Positions 41,615 to 52,829 of a stretch of DNA of 64,000 bases are shown here, piece after piece. The translations under genes were made by a program, and so were the position numbers. Every line of letters begins with the position of its first letter. Within the stretch, counting starts at the first letter, position 1. Below the pieces are notes generated by a model. The model ran no database searches, was not told the origin of the DNA, and was given only the letters and a program-made list of their open reading frames with translations. Source of the DNA: Actinomortierella ambigua (Eukaryota > Mortierellomycota > Mortierellomycetes > Mortierellales > Mortierellaceae); assembly GCA_016098155.1 (NCBI GenBank), contig JAAAJB010000036.1:45730-109729 (forward strand), written 5' to 3'.

Positions 41615-44129
41615 ATGATTCGCTCTGGCACTTCGGCAGGGTCGAGTACCCGCGGACTTCGCACCAGGACAGGGGCCTTCAACCCGACAAACTGTGCCAC
41701 ACCCAAGGCAGTTATCGCTCAGCCCACCGCCGGGTTCTCAACAGTCACCACGACAACAGCTTCTGTCTCTGCGCGCCGCGGATTCTCGTCAATTGCGCCT
41801 GCCTCCGCGTCGTCGACCTCGTCCTCGTCAACAGTACCCAGTTCTTCAACTCTTGGCAACTTCGTAGGCTCGATCCGCCAAGCAGCCACCTCCAGAAGCC
41901 ATCCCGTGGTCCGAGTCACCGCGACACGATCCCCCTTCTCGACCACGTCGGCCCAAAAAAAGGCCAAGAGAGGCGGCGGTATCCAAAAACAGTCACCACA
42001 GAAGCACCACCAACAACCGTTAACGGTGCAAGGTGAAAAGATCTACAGGAAAGAGGGATCGAAGATTGTGCCTGTCGATAGCCCCATGGACGCCGTGCAA
42101 GTGCCTGTCAGTGGTATTTTCAGTCAAGTGGCTGCATCCAGCTCCTCTTCACCGACAGTATCAGCAAAAGCGGCGACAGCTGGCGAAAAGTAATGAATGA
42201 CCCCTCTCCTTCCTCCAGCTGGAAGAGAATGGCACCATGGCAAAGGCGTGGGTCCATGTAATACATCTTTTTGTTCAGGCAGCTTATGCTGTCACCCCCT
42301 CCCCTTCAACTTGCTCTCTGGATCCTCAAGGTTCACGCCAAAGGGGAAAAAAAAAGCACGAGATATTGAAACCTCATTTGTTACTTGCAAACCATATAGG
42401 GAATTGCCGACGTCCAAGGGGCCAACGAGCAACAAACCATCCTTAACTCTTCGAGGTAGGCCTTGAGGTCTTCATTGCAATCGTGATAGTAACTGATTCT
42501 TCATGATTCTCGAGGAGCGTTCAAATTAACAGCGGATATCACTTCTCGTGGACTTTAGATGTATTCCCCCCGGACGAGCTTTTGGAGCAGCTGCTGAAGA
42601 GGGATTATCCACGCATGTCAGCCTCAGAATTGAAGGAGATGTTTGAACCGCTCTTGGATGTGTACCATTTGCCAGAGTCGGACCCCAAGAGGATTCAAGC
42701 GGAACGTGCTCTGATGTCAAGTATGCTTCCTTTTGCTTCGGTTGCTTCCTCCTCTCGGAACAAAAATGGGCATTTTCAGAAATCAATAGCTTTCATACTT
42801 ACGACAGCACAATCTTCCTCTCCTCCCCTCTTGCTTTGTTTGAAGCATGCAACCAGAAGAGCTTTCGACCAGCCAGCGCAGGATTCTGGGCGATCAAGTA
42901 TACCCGCTGTAAGTGATCACCCAGTGATTGTTTTCTTTTCGTGGACAGGGAGGTGGGAGAGGACCCACTTAAGGTTTCTATACTCACTCTCCACTTAATG
43001 TCGTCTTTAGTTGGTGCACCATTTGCGGCTGCTGTCTTGAAGCTCGCCACCGAAGGCGGGGACTTTGATGCCCGGTACAGCTATGCCGTGCTTTTGTACC
43101 GTGGCGTCGAGGGTGTTCCGGCTCAACCACTCAAGGCGCGCAAGATTCTCGAGGCTATGGGAGCGCCGTCACCACACCGCAAGAGTTATGCCCCTGCCCA
43201 GGCAACGCTAGCAGCCATCTATGCGCGGGATGACAAGGACTATACTAAAGCGAAGCAATACTACGAGTTGGCTGGACGACAAGGAATGGCTGAAGCCTGG
43301 GTCGCGCTTGGTAAGGAACAGCGAGGTTTTTCTGGCGAAAAGAGTGGTTCTCGTCTGTTTTCTCTATCTAACATCTTTCTTTGCCTGACAAAAAAAAAAA
43401 AAAAAAAAAAAACACACGACAACAGGTCGCATGTATCTGAGTGGCGAGATTACTTTCAACAAAGCAGAGGCCAAAAAGTGCTTCCAGCTGGCGATGGGCA
43501 GTGAGAAGGATCAAGCGGAGGCCTATTTCATGATGGGCGTCTTGGAGATGCGGGAGGAACCACCGAATATCAAGGAGGCCTTCCAGCATTATCAACGCGC
43601 GGCATCCAAGGGCTTGCCCGAGGCCCAATTCAATATCGGGAACGCATATCTCCACGGTGTCGGCGTGGCCAAAAACGAGGCCATGGCCCTCGAGTACTGG
43701 AAGATGGCGGGTCAGCAAGGATTTGGGTTGGCGCAACTCAACCTTGGCGCGTATTACTTTCAGGATAAGCTGGAGCAGCCTGCACCAGCACCAGCATCAA
43801 CAGGAGGAGAAGGGCCATCTTCGTTGTCATCATCACCAGCATCTCCATCAGCATCTTCATCAGCATCACTAGCATCTGCATCCACATCCCCTCCAGCGGC
43901 CAGCGTCTTGCAGCCTCATGTGTTGGGTCCACTTCCGTCACCGGCACAACTGCCCGAACGTGATCTATCGAAGCGGGATTTGGATCAGGCCCTCAAGTGG
44001 TTCACCTTAGCAAGTCGGCGACCAGGAGAGCTTGGTGCCGAGGGAGCACGCCTCAAGGCCAAGGTGGAAGAAGCCATCCGGAGAGGCGAAGGTGCCAATC
44101 GAAATAGTCGCATGTGTTCTGTCATGTAG
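41615..44129 (+). CDS. Sel1-like repeat protein with presequence-like N-terminus and CaaX end
   Basis: Six exons: 41615-42189, 42400-42455, 42559-42720, 42846-42908, 43011-43310, 43426-44129; phases close to give 619 aa. The first 190 residues are Ser/Thr/Arg-rich with almost no acidic residues (MIRSGTSAGSSTRGLRTRT..., RRGFSSIAP, RSPFSTTSAQKK), like a mitochondrial presequence. From about residue 330, Sel1 units follow: YSYAVLLYRG, ATLAAIYARDDKDYTKAKQYYELAG, ALGRMYLSGE, AYFMMGVLE, AQFNIGNAYLHGVGVAKNEAMALEYWKMA. A Ser/Ala/Pro linker then leads to a last segment ending CSVM, a farnesyl-type CaaX box. Sel1 proteins of the Chs4/Skt5 group (chitin synthase activators) are prenylated; DELE1-like ones are mitochondrial. 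Both readings are open. Confidence 0.8.
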
Positions 44130-44389
44130 CTTTTTTTCCGTTCGGCCAATGAATTTTTTTTTTTTTTGTTGGTGCACTAAAATCCAGATAATCAAGCCGG
44201 CATTCCCTTGGGATATGTCAATATCTCTTTCTCTCTGTTTTCCACTGTCGATCATGTTTGCTACATATCATATTCTTGTCACCTTTTTGCGTGATCCACA
44301 TTTGGCGCGGGTACATATGACAATTTATTTGAAGCAAGGATGCATAGTCAAAAAAAATGAACAGCCAGGGTCAAGCTGTTGAGAGCTGA

Positions 44390-45448
44390 TCAATTCGTGT
44401 CAATTTCCATCTCAAGTTGCTTATCAAACTTGCACGCATAACAGCATTCACCAATTCTGCTAAAGCATTCTTTGTGGTATGTGTGGCCGCAGCCATAGGT
44501 CTCGACGCCGCGTTTGACTCCAAGGCAGACGATACAGTCGTCCTTATCATTCCTAGGCTTCGACTGAATCATCAAGCGGCGCCAGACGACTTGCTTGCCA
44601 GGGTCAAAACGCTGATACATGTCCTCGGGTCGGACGTCGAACCACTCGGACGTGTATTGCTCCCCTGACATCTTGAGTCCCATGAAGCGATATTGACACT
44701 CGGCGAATCCGACGGTCACAGGCGTGATCTTGTGGCTCTCAGAGCAGTTGGGACAGACGAGCTTTGTCTTGGTCATCTCGACAATGTTGAAGCCCTTACG
44801 ACAGATGACGAGGTATTGGGGAGTGCACTCGCAGCGGCATTCGACGTTGATCCCTGGTTCCGCCACACGACCAAGTGGGGCGGTCGAGGAGAACTCAATC
44901 GTGCGGATATTGCCCTTGTCGGACATATCGGCAAACCCAACGCATATGGATGATGGCGGGAAACCACCACCACGTAGATACAGTGCCAGAAGAAGGGTAG
45001 ACCCTTCTCGGATACCGTAATCGGACAAGAGGCAGTCATTTTGAAGTTGCTTGCCTGCGAAAATAAGGCGCTGCTGTTCGCAAGGAATGCCTTCGCGATC
45101 TTGGACCAGCTGTTTTGTATCGAGGACAGTTGTCGTAGCGAAGCACAAACATGACAGGTAGATTGTTTTGCAAGTGAGGGTTTTCACGTAGTATGGCATC
45201 GGTACGTTGTTCCAGAACTTGTAGGTGATGCACCCACCGAAGATACGATAGTCGGCTAGTGATACATTCTCATCCTCGAGGAGCATCCCATTGATCGCGA
45301 GTAGGTGGCGGCGGATATTCTCCATCTTGAGGCCAAGCCTGAGGCATAGGCTCTGTAGCAGGTGAGAAATTGGCTCATGGACCGAGCATGGAACCTCGAC
45401 CACTTGACTAGGGTTGTTGGCAATGGCCACGGAAACGGTATGGGCCAT
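44390..45448 (-). CDS. Ubiquitin-like/RING protein, candidate E3 ligase
   Basis: Single-exon 352-aa protein. Residues 1-80 form a diverged ubiquitin-like domain. Residues 84-161 are a recognisable ubiquitin ([48 protein letters not shown]) ending in LRGG followed by Gly-Phe, so a deubiquitinase could in principle cleave there. The Lys63 position is Arg (IREGS), Lys48 is kept. Next comes a Cys-rich domain of about 110 residues ([43 protein letters not shown]-like [11 protein letters not shown]), a zinc domain seen after ubiquitin repeats in ciliates and amoebae. Residues 305-339 form a RING-H2 ([18 protein letters not shown]). Function: probably ubiquitin ligation; partners unknown. Confidence 0.85.
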   Translation of the reverse strand: MAHTVSVAIANNPSQVVEVPCSVHEPISHLLQSLCLRLGLKMENIRRHLLAINGMLLEDENVSLADYRIFGGCITYKFWNNVPMPYYVKTLTCKTIYLSCLCFATTTVLDTKQLVQDREGIPCEQQRLIFAGKQLQNDCLLSDYGIREGSTLLLALYLRGGGFPPSSICVGFADMSDKGNIRTIEFSSTAPLGRVAEPGINVECRCECTPQYLVICRKGFNIVEMTKTKLVCPNCSESHKITPVTVGFAECQYRFMGLKMSGEQYTSEWFDVRPEDMYQRFDPGKQVVWRRLMIQSKPRNDKDDCIVCLGVKRGVETYGCGHTYHKECFSRIGECCYACKFDKQLEMEIDTN

Positions 45449-45967
45449 TGTGGGGATTTGTAGTCAACTTCTTGGCGTCGTGATACATAATGAAAAAAAA
45501 AGGGTGACGAGGCGCCCGCGCCCGACCGTGTGACCGTGCAAAAATATCACAAATAACGCGGAGTTGCAAAATCATGCCACACGCACAACTCTCTTCAAAA
45601 TCGCCACTCACCTCTCCCTTACCACCAAACTTTTCTCAATATTCCACTTGTTGTCTTTACTTGTATCAGGCGGGATCTCTTGGTTTAATACCTCACCTCA
45701 CCTTATGAAAATTCCGCAAAAAGTGTCGTGTGAACCATTGCTATGATCCGTCATCCACAGAAACAAGTCGTGCAATATGAACCTTAACAATGATCGCTCG
45801 TCGACAAAGGTCAAGAACGCAGACGTTGGCAAGGTGTCATTAAACACTAAGCCAATAGAGCAAGAACACTCTGGGGGAGAGTGGGTGCAGCAATATCAGC
45901 CTCTCCCACTGTCCTTATTCACAAATCGGGCTAATATGTTCCTCCATCTTATGAATGCTCTCCGTAT
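45449..45967. other. Intergenic region
   Basis: Upstream of the ubiquitin-RING gene. No gene seen. Confidence 0.55.
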
Positions 45968-47092
45968 CTAATCGTGCAAGGGTGTGCTTGGAGGCGTCGG
46001 GAAAGTGTGAACAAGAGGGGCTTTCATGGCGAAATTGTCTGCGCCGACCCAGGCTTGTACACATGTTGCCATATGCTCCATCTCCCTCTTTTGCTGAACG
46101 AGACGAACAAGCAAGTTGATGAGCTTTTCGGAGTCCCAGACTAAAGGAAACTCGAGCACACCGTCGAGAACCATCACGTAGTATCGACCTGGAAGCTTCA
46201 CCAGACGGTAGAGAGTCATGATCCTTCCCGAGATTTGGAGTGCATAGGTAGCTAGCCGGTGGCGATTGCTGGAATTGGTGACTCTCGACATGATCGCATC
46301 GTGCATGTCCTTGGCGACTTTGGCCAATCTTTTGGTATCGGACAGGCACTTTGTAGAGCTTAGGTCGCTCACCTTGCCTGCTTCCATAGCTGCAAGTTCA
46401 AACCCAAAGGGCATGCCCAGAGAAATGGTTGCACCCGCAGTTACAGCACAGGAGATGAGACCATCGACCTTGCATCCAAGCAGCCTGCGTCGTTGTGGTC
46501 GACTTTCATGCTTTGGACAACCCCTGTTCCGATTCTTGCGCAGGGTCGATGCAGCGGAGGTGACCTCGGCTGATTGATGAGCAAGCACTCCTCCATGGAC
46601 CAACAATGCTGGAAGGAACCCCCAGAGCTCGGTGGTATACCACGACTCGGACCTGTTCCTTGGCAGAAGAAAGGCGTGCTGGTCATAGACAGAGTAGATG
46701 CGAAGTAAAGCCAGGTACAGTGACATCCTCATGCCATCGCTTAGACCCCTGTCAGATGTGATGTTATGCCATCCATAGGTCAGAGACAACTTGGTTGTCG
46801 GGTGAGGTGCTAGACATTGGCGCAAAAACGCTGCCTCTCGTGCTACGTCCACTGTGGTCGTGGCAGCGATTGTAGATGAGCTCTTTAGCATTGCTTCCAC
46901 AGCTTTTGCGTCGTCTCCTCGGAACAGCCTTTTTGCCAAGTCGACGTCGTCGACGACGAACGAGTACCAGGTGGACTCGCTAGTGAGCGATATCGTATGA
47001 CGACCAAAAATGATATCAGCATTCTGACCCGATGGCAGGATCCAGGGCTCTCCTATGTATGCGTCAAAGTGCTGTTGGAACCTTTTGTCCAT
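45968..47092 (-). CDS. Nuclease-like protein, PD-(D/E)XK-type candidate
   Basis: Open frame of 374 aa from the first in-frame ATG (47092). The frame stays open to 47274 without an ATG, so an upstream exon joined near there is likely. The central part KVDGLISCAV... FELAAMEAGK... TKCLSDTKRLAKVAKDMHDAI has the layout Asp-x(n)-Glu-Ala-x-Lys followed by a long basic helix. This layout is seen in a family expanded in Mortierella-like fungi and in C-terminal domains of Crinkler-type proteins, for which a restriction-endonuclease fold has been proposed. The C-terminal part (LPGRYYVMVLDGVLEFPLVW) resembles the same family. Assignment to the nuclease fold is inference; function unknown. Confidence 0.6.
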   Translation of the reverse strand: MDKRFQQHFDAYIGEPWILPSGQNADIIFGRHTISLTSESTWYSFVVDDVDLAKRLFRGDDAKAVEAMLKSSSTIAATTTVDVAREAAFLRQCLAPHPTTKLSLTYGWHNITSDRGLSDGMRMSLYLALLRIYSVYDQHAFLLPRNRSESWYTTELWGFLPALLVHGGVLAHQSAEVTSAASTLRKNRNRGCPKHESRPQRRRLLGCKVDGLISCAVTAGATISLGMPFGFELAAMEAGKVSDLSSTKCLSDTKRLAKVAKDMHDAIMSRVTNSSNRHRLATYALQISGRIMTLYRLVKLPGRYYVMVLDGVLEFPLVWDSEKLINLLVRLVQQKREMEHMATCVQAWVGADNFAMKAPLVHTFPTPPSTPLHD

Positions 47093-48482
47093 CGTGAGAG
47101 TTCCTGCTGGTCGTATTGGCAGTCCTGATAGACTATCTCTGAAGGTATCCTCTCTCTTGTCCACAAGCTCGCAAGAGCGGGTTCGTGTCTTTGGTGACAG
47201 AGTTGTAGTATCCCTCGTGAAGCAGGAATCCCTTGTCAGGTCTACAGCCTCCACCGCTCGTTTACCTTTGTCGGATAACGAATGCGAAAGTCATAAGTGC
47301 GAGGAAAGACTCGGTATCGAAGCGAAAGTATCGGTACAGAATTATGGCATCTCACATACATACGCTGTTGTGGTGCTGTTCCATTCCAGAGAGGGCTTTG
47401 AGAGACTTCCTGAGTCAAATCGATTATCACTTGGGTGATCGGCCTCTTGCATGGGGGAACGACCATTTGATGGAAGCAGATGGGTCTGATGACAGTTTTG
47501 TCCTGATAAAGAGAAGAAAGAAAAAAGAAAGCGGAAGACACACAACATCTAAAACAAGATACCCCCTGATACTAAGAGAGACAGACATGTGAGAGAGTAA
47601 ATGAGCGTTGGGGGTGTACGACAGCAGAGGCAGCACATGTGCAGATGTGTGAGTAATCGGGGGTGCAAAGAAAAAAAAGCTCCGTGGATATGTATGTCTT
47701 TGCTGAGTGGTGATATTGACGCCCTGACGTGGCAAACATGGAAAGGTTCACGGCTTTGTCGACCGTTGTGGAGAAGGAGAGAGCGAGGGTACACAAACAG
47801 TCGAGCACAGTCTGTACTCTGCAGTTGTCAATTGTCTTTGTGGAGAGTTGCAGAGAAGTTATTTGTGTTCACCCCCCTCCCTGCTGTTGAGGTGCCCCAG
47901 AGAATGGGAAGAGCGTGTCTAGTTTTGCCATTTTTTCTGAGGGTGTGAGTGACAAATGTCTACCAAGCAGAGTAGATATCAATGGGGTCTATCGTGGGAT
48001 CGTGAGATACAGTTTTCTCGCATTTCACACAGGTCTCCCCGCTTGCTTTCTAAGAGTCCAGCCGAAGAAAGAGAGAAAAGAAGGTCCAAGAGAGCAATGG
48101 GGCACAAGGAGGGGAGGGGAGAAGTTGGCGGTTGATTTCAACTTTGAACAGCAGGTCAGATGCAGTGAGAGAAAATTTGCTGACATTTGTACCACCATCA
48201 AGAAAACCAAACATCCCACAACGAAGTAAACATCCTTTCTCCAAAGGTACACCTCCACATGCTGTGACACCAGAGGGTGCGCTGGCAGTTGCTAAAAGGC
48301 CGCCACAGTGAGAGGGCTAGGCGCAATCATCGAATGGGGCGGCCACCCTCTGTCTACTTTAACTGGAGGCTCGATCTTCCGGTATATAATGCGCAATGCG
48401 CCCACCGTTCGTTGCATTTTTTTCTTAGTCTTCCAAAACCATCCCACTTTTTTCTTTCTCACACTTTCACGGCACATACACT
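47093..48482. other. Region upstream of the secreted-protein gene
   Basis: Probably includes the missing first exon of the nuclease-like protein. A minus frame at 47541-47242 (...RIRYPTK before a GTAAAC donor near 47270) could be it, but I could not match phases. The rest is noncoding. Confidence 0.4.
48381..48390 (+). promoter_or_regulatory. TATA box of the secreted-protein gene
   Basis: GGTATATAAT about 98 bp upstream of ATG 48483, with a T-rich leader between. Confidence 0.65.
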
Positions 48483-49130
48483 ATGCGGTTCACACGGACG
48501 ACATTCACCCTGCTGGCTCTGTCTACTCTGGCCATTCTTTCGCAAGCAGCATTGACCAAGGAGGAAGAGGCGGCCGCCATTGCCAAGGACGGCCCGAATG
48601 CCAACTTGTGCGCACCATGTCTCGAGAAGGCCATGAACAACCACTTCCCACACGCATGCTCGAAGGACATTGACTACGAAGCCGCCAACAGCCGGCCCTC
48701 GGGTGCGACACCGACAGAAGAGCGCTGTGTCTGTGTGTCCTTCAATGACTTGTACTGGATGAAGGCCGACTGCTCCAAGGAATGTCTGTATGTGCACAAC
48801 CCCCAGGCGATGGCCCATTTCTTGCCTGCCTCGCAGATCGAAGGATGTGGAAACTGGATCGACTTTGAGACTGGTCAAGAGAAGGAAGTCGAGGGATACC
48901 CGGCCAAGGATCCCAACCACAAGCCAGAGGTCTTTGAGCTCCATGTCCCCTCACCCGAGGACATGGCGGCGTTCGATAGCGACGGAAGGACTTATGACGT
49001 CAAGACCAGCGTCACCTTTGCTGATGACAAGAAGGAGTCAAAAGAGGCAGCCGAGAATCCCGAGAAGGAAGAAGAGGCAAAGGTCGACACGAAGGCACCT
49101 TCCAAGGAGAATCCGAAAGAGGAGCTGTGA
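48483..49130 (+). CDS. Small secreted Cys-containing protein ending KEEL
   Basis: Single-exon 215 aa. Signal peptide MRFTRTTFTLLALSTLAILS-QA. The mature part has eight cysteines arranged as pairs: LCAPC, HAC, RCVC, DCSKEC, GCG. It is followed by an acidic/lysine-rich disordered tail (KKESKEAAENPEKEEEAK) ending ...NPKEEL. KEEL is a functional variant of the KDEL/HDEL retrieval signal in some eukaryotes, so the protein may be ER-resident, not secreted. I do not recognise the fold. The strong TATA box suggests high or inducible expression. Confidence 0.8.
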   Translation: MRFTRTTFTLLALSTLAILSQAALTKEEEAAAIAKDGPNANLCAPCLEKAMNNHFPHACSKDIDYEAANSRPSGATPTEERCVCVSFNDLYWMKADCSKECLYVHNPQAMAHFLPASQIEGCGNWIDFETGQEKEVEGYPAKDPNHKPEVFELHVPSPEDMAAFDSDGRTYDVKTSVTFADDKKESKEAAENPEKEEEAKVDTKAPSKENPKEEL

Positions 49131-49314
49131 TTTTTTTTTTCACTGCACACTTTCCCACAACCTCCTCCCACTGCCCCAGTGCCCCAGTGCCAAGTTTTGG
49201 CCACAAAAAGAATAAAGTATCTTGTACAATGACAATGATACAATGGAGAAATGTGAGAGCGTTTTTTTTATGTACATGGTTTATAATTCTTTTCTAACCC
49301 AAAAAAAAAAAATG

Positions 49315-50828
49315 CTAGACTTCTTGATCATGCGCGGCTAGGACAACAGGATTAGACTTCTCTGTCAGCCAGGTCAGCGCCCATCGATACTGCATATTGG
49401 CAAAAGTGGTGCTCAGCTTGAGCAACGACGGCAAGAGGCAAAGCATGAAAGGGATGCTGAGCGAGAAAAAGACAACGATGACAACAAAGATGAACAAAGC
49501 AATCATAAACTTGCCCACCACAAAATAAAAGAAGGACTTGGTCGTGTGTTTGTCATTGATCGTCTCCTTTAGATGCTTGACTCCTCGCTTCCACATGCTG
49601 CGCGCACGCCGCTGCGTCCGTCGCTGTCTCCATGCATGGAGGCTCGTCGGGAGTGAGACGTGCACACCAAAGATGTTCATGTGCCATGGTGATGAGCTGA
49701 CAGGCTCGGGAGCGATAAATACCGGGTGCTTCACCCGGTGAGCGCCGTATCGATGACGGACCTCGTCTGAGACGAGCAGCGCAGACATCTCAAGGTCGAC
49801 TCTTGCCAAGGCACTATTTTTCCAGTCAACATTTTTCAAATAAAGACGATAAGTACAACGAGCATATCATGATGGATGTGGGCTATGGTGCCTCAAAGAG
49901 AGAAAGAAAGCTGTGCTTACCGCCACGAGGTGACCGAGGGAATGATCAACAGATAGCCGATAGGAGGGAAAATCAACGACACAAAAGATGTGATACCAAC
50001 GCAGAGCACCCAAACTTGGCAGAAGATCGCCCATGGCAAGATGATAAAGATGTGGTACAGAAGGGCAAACCAGGGTCGGGGCTCCGCTACCGTCGACCAG
50101 CAGCTATCATCATGCTCCTCACTGTCATCCGAGAAAGTGCTATGTACCTCCGCATCTTGACCATGGCCACGACGTACTCCTTCCACTGGGCTATCTGGGC
50201 CTAACGCGATCTGACCTCGCCGTCCAAGCTCTGGCAGTGCTGGTGCGGACGGCTGTACCATTGAGGTGGAGGGTGGCTGGTGCTGCTGATGCGGCAGTTG
50301 GTGATGCAGCTCTTGTTGTTGTTGTTGTTGTTGTTGCTGATGGAAGGAGCCGTAGGCAGGGGAGCCGATTCTTGGCGCGGACGGGCCAATATTCGCCGAT
50401 GACGAGCCTGCGCCGGACGAGGATGATCCAACTCCGCCACCACCACTGCTGCTGCCGCCACCTTCGAAGTACGGGGTCGAGTCAAGGGGTATCCGTGTCT
50501 TGTCTTCAATACCCCGGACTGCACGTGGGCCGCGCAGGTGGTCGTAGTTGTCGTGAATCTGGGGTATATCTTTGGCGACTGCCACCTCGTAGGACGGTGG
50601 TGCGTCTTCGGGTACCAGTGGCGTTACCACGTCGCTGGCTTCATGGTGTTGTGCGGGTGGTGCGGGTGGTGCAGAGGGCAGTGCGGGCCGAGAAGAGGAG
50701 GATGTGGAGGGTGGTGCGGAAGGTGTTGGAGTCGTATCACGGTGGACAGGGTTGGCGGGCAGGGTTTGCCAATGGGCTTGACTTTGATCCTCAAAAGGAT
50801 CCTCGTCAGGGATTGGTTGGTAGCTCAT
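49315..50828 (-). CDS. Membrane protein with PPxY motif and four hydrophobic segments
   Basis: Exons 50828-49921 and 49813-49315; phases close to give 468 aa. The N-terminal 240 residues are disordered, Pro/Ser/Gln-rich, with a nine-Gln run, and include DAPPSYEVA, a PPxY motif expected to bind WW domains of Nedd4/Rsp5 ubiquitin ligases. The first membrane block is ALLYHIFIILPWAIFCQVWVL and ITSFVSLIFPPIGYLLII. After a basic loop (WRQRRTQRRARSMWKRGVK) comes a second block (KFMIALFIFVVIVVFF, IPFMLCLLPSLL). The layout resembles the Sensor-domain membrane proteins found in fungi (PF13796-like), by recollection only. A Rsp5-regulated endosomal or vacuolar adaptor is one possibility. Confidence 0.75.
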
Positions 50829-51037
50829 GAAGGTGACAATGTGATGAGGAAGGAGAGGCTAATGAAGCAGCAAGCAACAGAATGTGAGGGCGGTGGAGAG
50901 GGAAGGTGTGAAGACGGACGAAGAGGAGAAAGAGTGAGGAGAGAGTGGAGAACGGAGAGAGGGAGAGACGAGCACGCTTTTGACCCAATTGGTCTGCACA
51001 GGGGGAAAGTCTTGGCATTTGCACCAAAGATTTTTTT

Positions 51038-52693
51038 TTATTTCTCTTGGACAACAGCCGCAAACATATTATCAATGCTTGAAAGAAGGGCGGCGTCATT
51101 GGCATCTTGGGCAGTCCCGCTACTTTGCTGGACACGGTGTGCCCATGCAACACAGTAGTGTGCTGCCAGCATCTGCCACTCTTCCACCTCGTCAAAAATC
51201 TCGAGCCGACTTAGCCTATTATTTCAAATGCAGTGGCAATGAGTGTCAAACGAGGCTGGCAAGGAAAGGCAGGTTGAACAGGTAGTTAGGCAAGCCTTCG
51301 AGTCGAGATATCATTCCTTACCTTTCCATTTCAGCTGGAGAAAGATATTCGGTTTGCAGACTATTCATGTCAACGGCCTTGGCTGCTTTCCATCCACGAG
51401 AGAGGAATCTTTGTTCTTGGCTCTCCAAGGAAGGGTAGGCATAGATGCCCGGAATCTCGATCTGTCGTGCCTATGAGAAGAGAAGCGTATGGAGGGAGGG
51501 GAAGTGCTGCTTTTCGTGAGCTCTCATGTGAAGGATGACCAAGATGCGACAGAACTTCTGGTTCCGATGTGTTTGTCGCTGCCTCATCGACCTTCAACAT
51601 ATGTACCTTAAGATTGCGCACCATCATCGCGCCAAAAGCATCACTCGGCTGGATTTGTTCGTAGAGAACAAACAGAGCGGCGCGCATAGTTTTGCTAATC
51701 CACTCAACAATGGCATCTGAATCCTGAGGCTGTAGGTAGATGAGAACGCACTCTGATAAAAATAGTGTGGGGAGGCTGTTGGACAAGAGGCTCGAATAGG
51801 TAAGACAGTGAAGCTGGCGGAGGGATCAAAATGTCCCAAACTGTTCCTAGATGCGAAAAAAGCGGACAATTACCTTGTGTCAAATCCTTGAGCCTTGAGT
51901 TTGGGAAGGACCTCTAGTTCAAATTCGCGAAGGTCCGCAGCGAGCAGGCAATAGTCGTCCGCATACAGCTCCGTACCGCCCATACCAAGGCGGACTTGCT
52001 GACCCTGCAGCACGTCCATAAGATCCTTATGTTTCTTGATTGTCATAGCCTTCTTCGTGGTCGACTCTGCAAAATCAATCTCAAAGTACTTGTCCACAGC
52101 CAAGCCCTTTCGCTATTCGAAAAACGCCAATATGGTTCCAAATGGCCCACAGTTAATCTACTTGCACGTTGCATGCATGGGTGTGTTTGACGATGGCGTG
52201 TTTCTACAACATACCTTGAACTTGAAGTACCGTGTATCTGAACCTGCTCCCAGAGACACAATCTGCCTCTTCAGCTTACAATCGCTGCTTTGCTGGATAA
52301 AGTTTTCAACCAAGGTGTCGAGGGCATGTGTTCTGAGGAATGTGCCACGGTTGATGATTGGTGGTCGCCGGGATGCGCGCTTCACAAAGTGCTTGACATA
52401 TGGGTCATCCAAATATCCGAGGTCGACAGCGGACCTACCAAGGCATGAGAAAAGCGAGTGCCCAGTATCAATTTAGTGATAGGCTCACACACGTGGGAGT
52501 TCACGCCGTGCCACAACGCACGTTCTTGGGGCGCGTACAGTCTGCTCACGGTGGCATCGTCATCGGTGCCCTTGATGACATCATCTCGCGCAGGACCAGA
52601 CTCATTGTCATGCATGCCTGGAAAGCGAGGGAATCCCCGCCCGGCGCCTCCAGGCAAGGTGGGTGGTCGTCGAAATGGAGGAATGCTTGTCAT
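51038..52693 (-). CDS. PPM1: Leucine carboxyl methyltransferase 1 (PP2A methyltransferase)
   Basis: Methylates the C-terminal leucine of the PP2A catalytic subunit and so controls holoenzyme assembly. Six exons: 52693-52539, 52434-52215, 52106-51874, 51790-51607, 51470-51322, 51215-51038; phases close to give 372 aa. Motifs: [12 protein letters not shown] then [31 protein letters not shown]; the SAM site [57 protein letters not shown]-terminal [23 protein letters not shown]. All LCMT hallmarks are in order. The N-terminal 40 residues are Pro/Gly-rich. Head-to-head with the next gene. Confidence 0.96.
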
Positions 52694-52829
52694 TGTGGGG
52701 TTGGTAAAGTAGCAAAGAGGAGCATGGGAGCCTCCCCTTATTCTCACGTAGGGACACCAGTCACGATAACAGCTGCCCACAGAGCATAGAAAATATGTAT
52801 TTCCCGAGAATCTCATTCGTCTTTCGACA
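52694..52829. promoter_or_regulatory. Shared divergent promoter region
   Basis: Only 136 bp separate the start codons of LCMT1 (minus) and the tRNA methyltransferase (plus). No TATA box seen, so it is probably a bidirectional TATA-less promoter. Confidence 0.6.
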
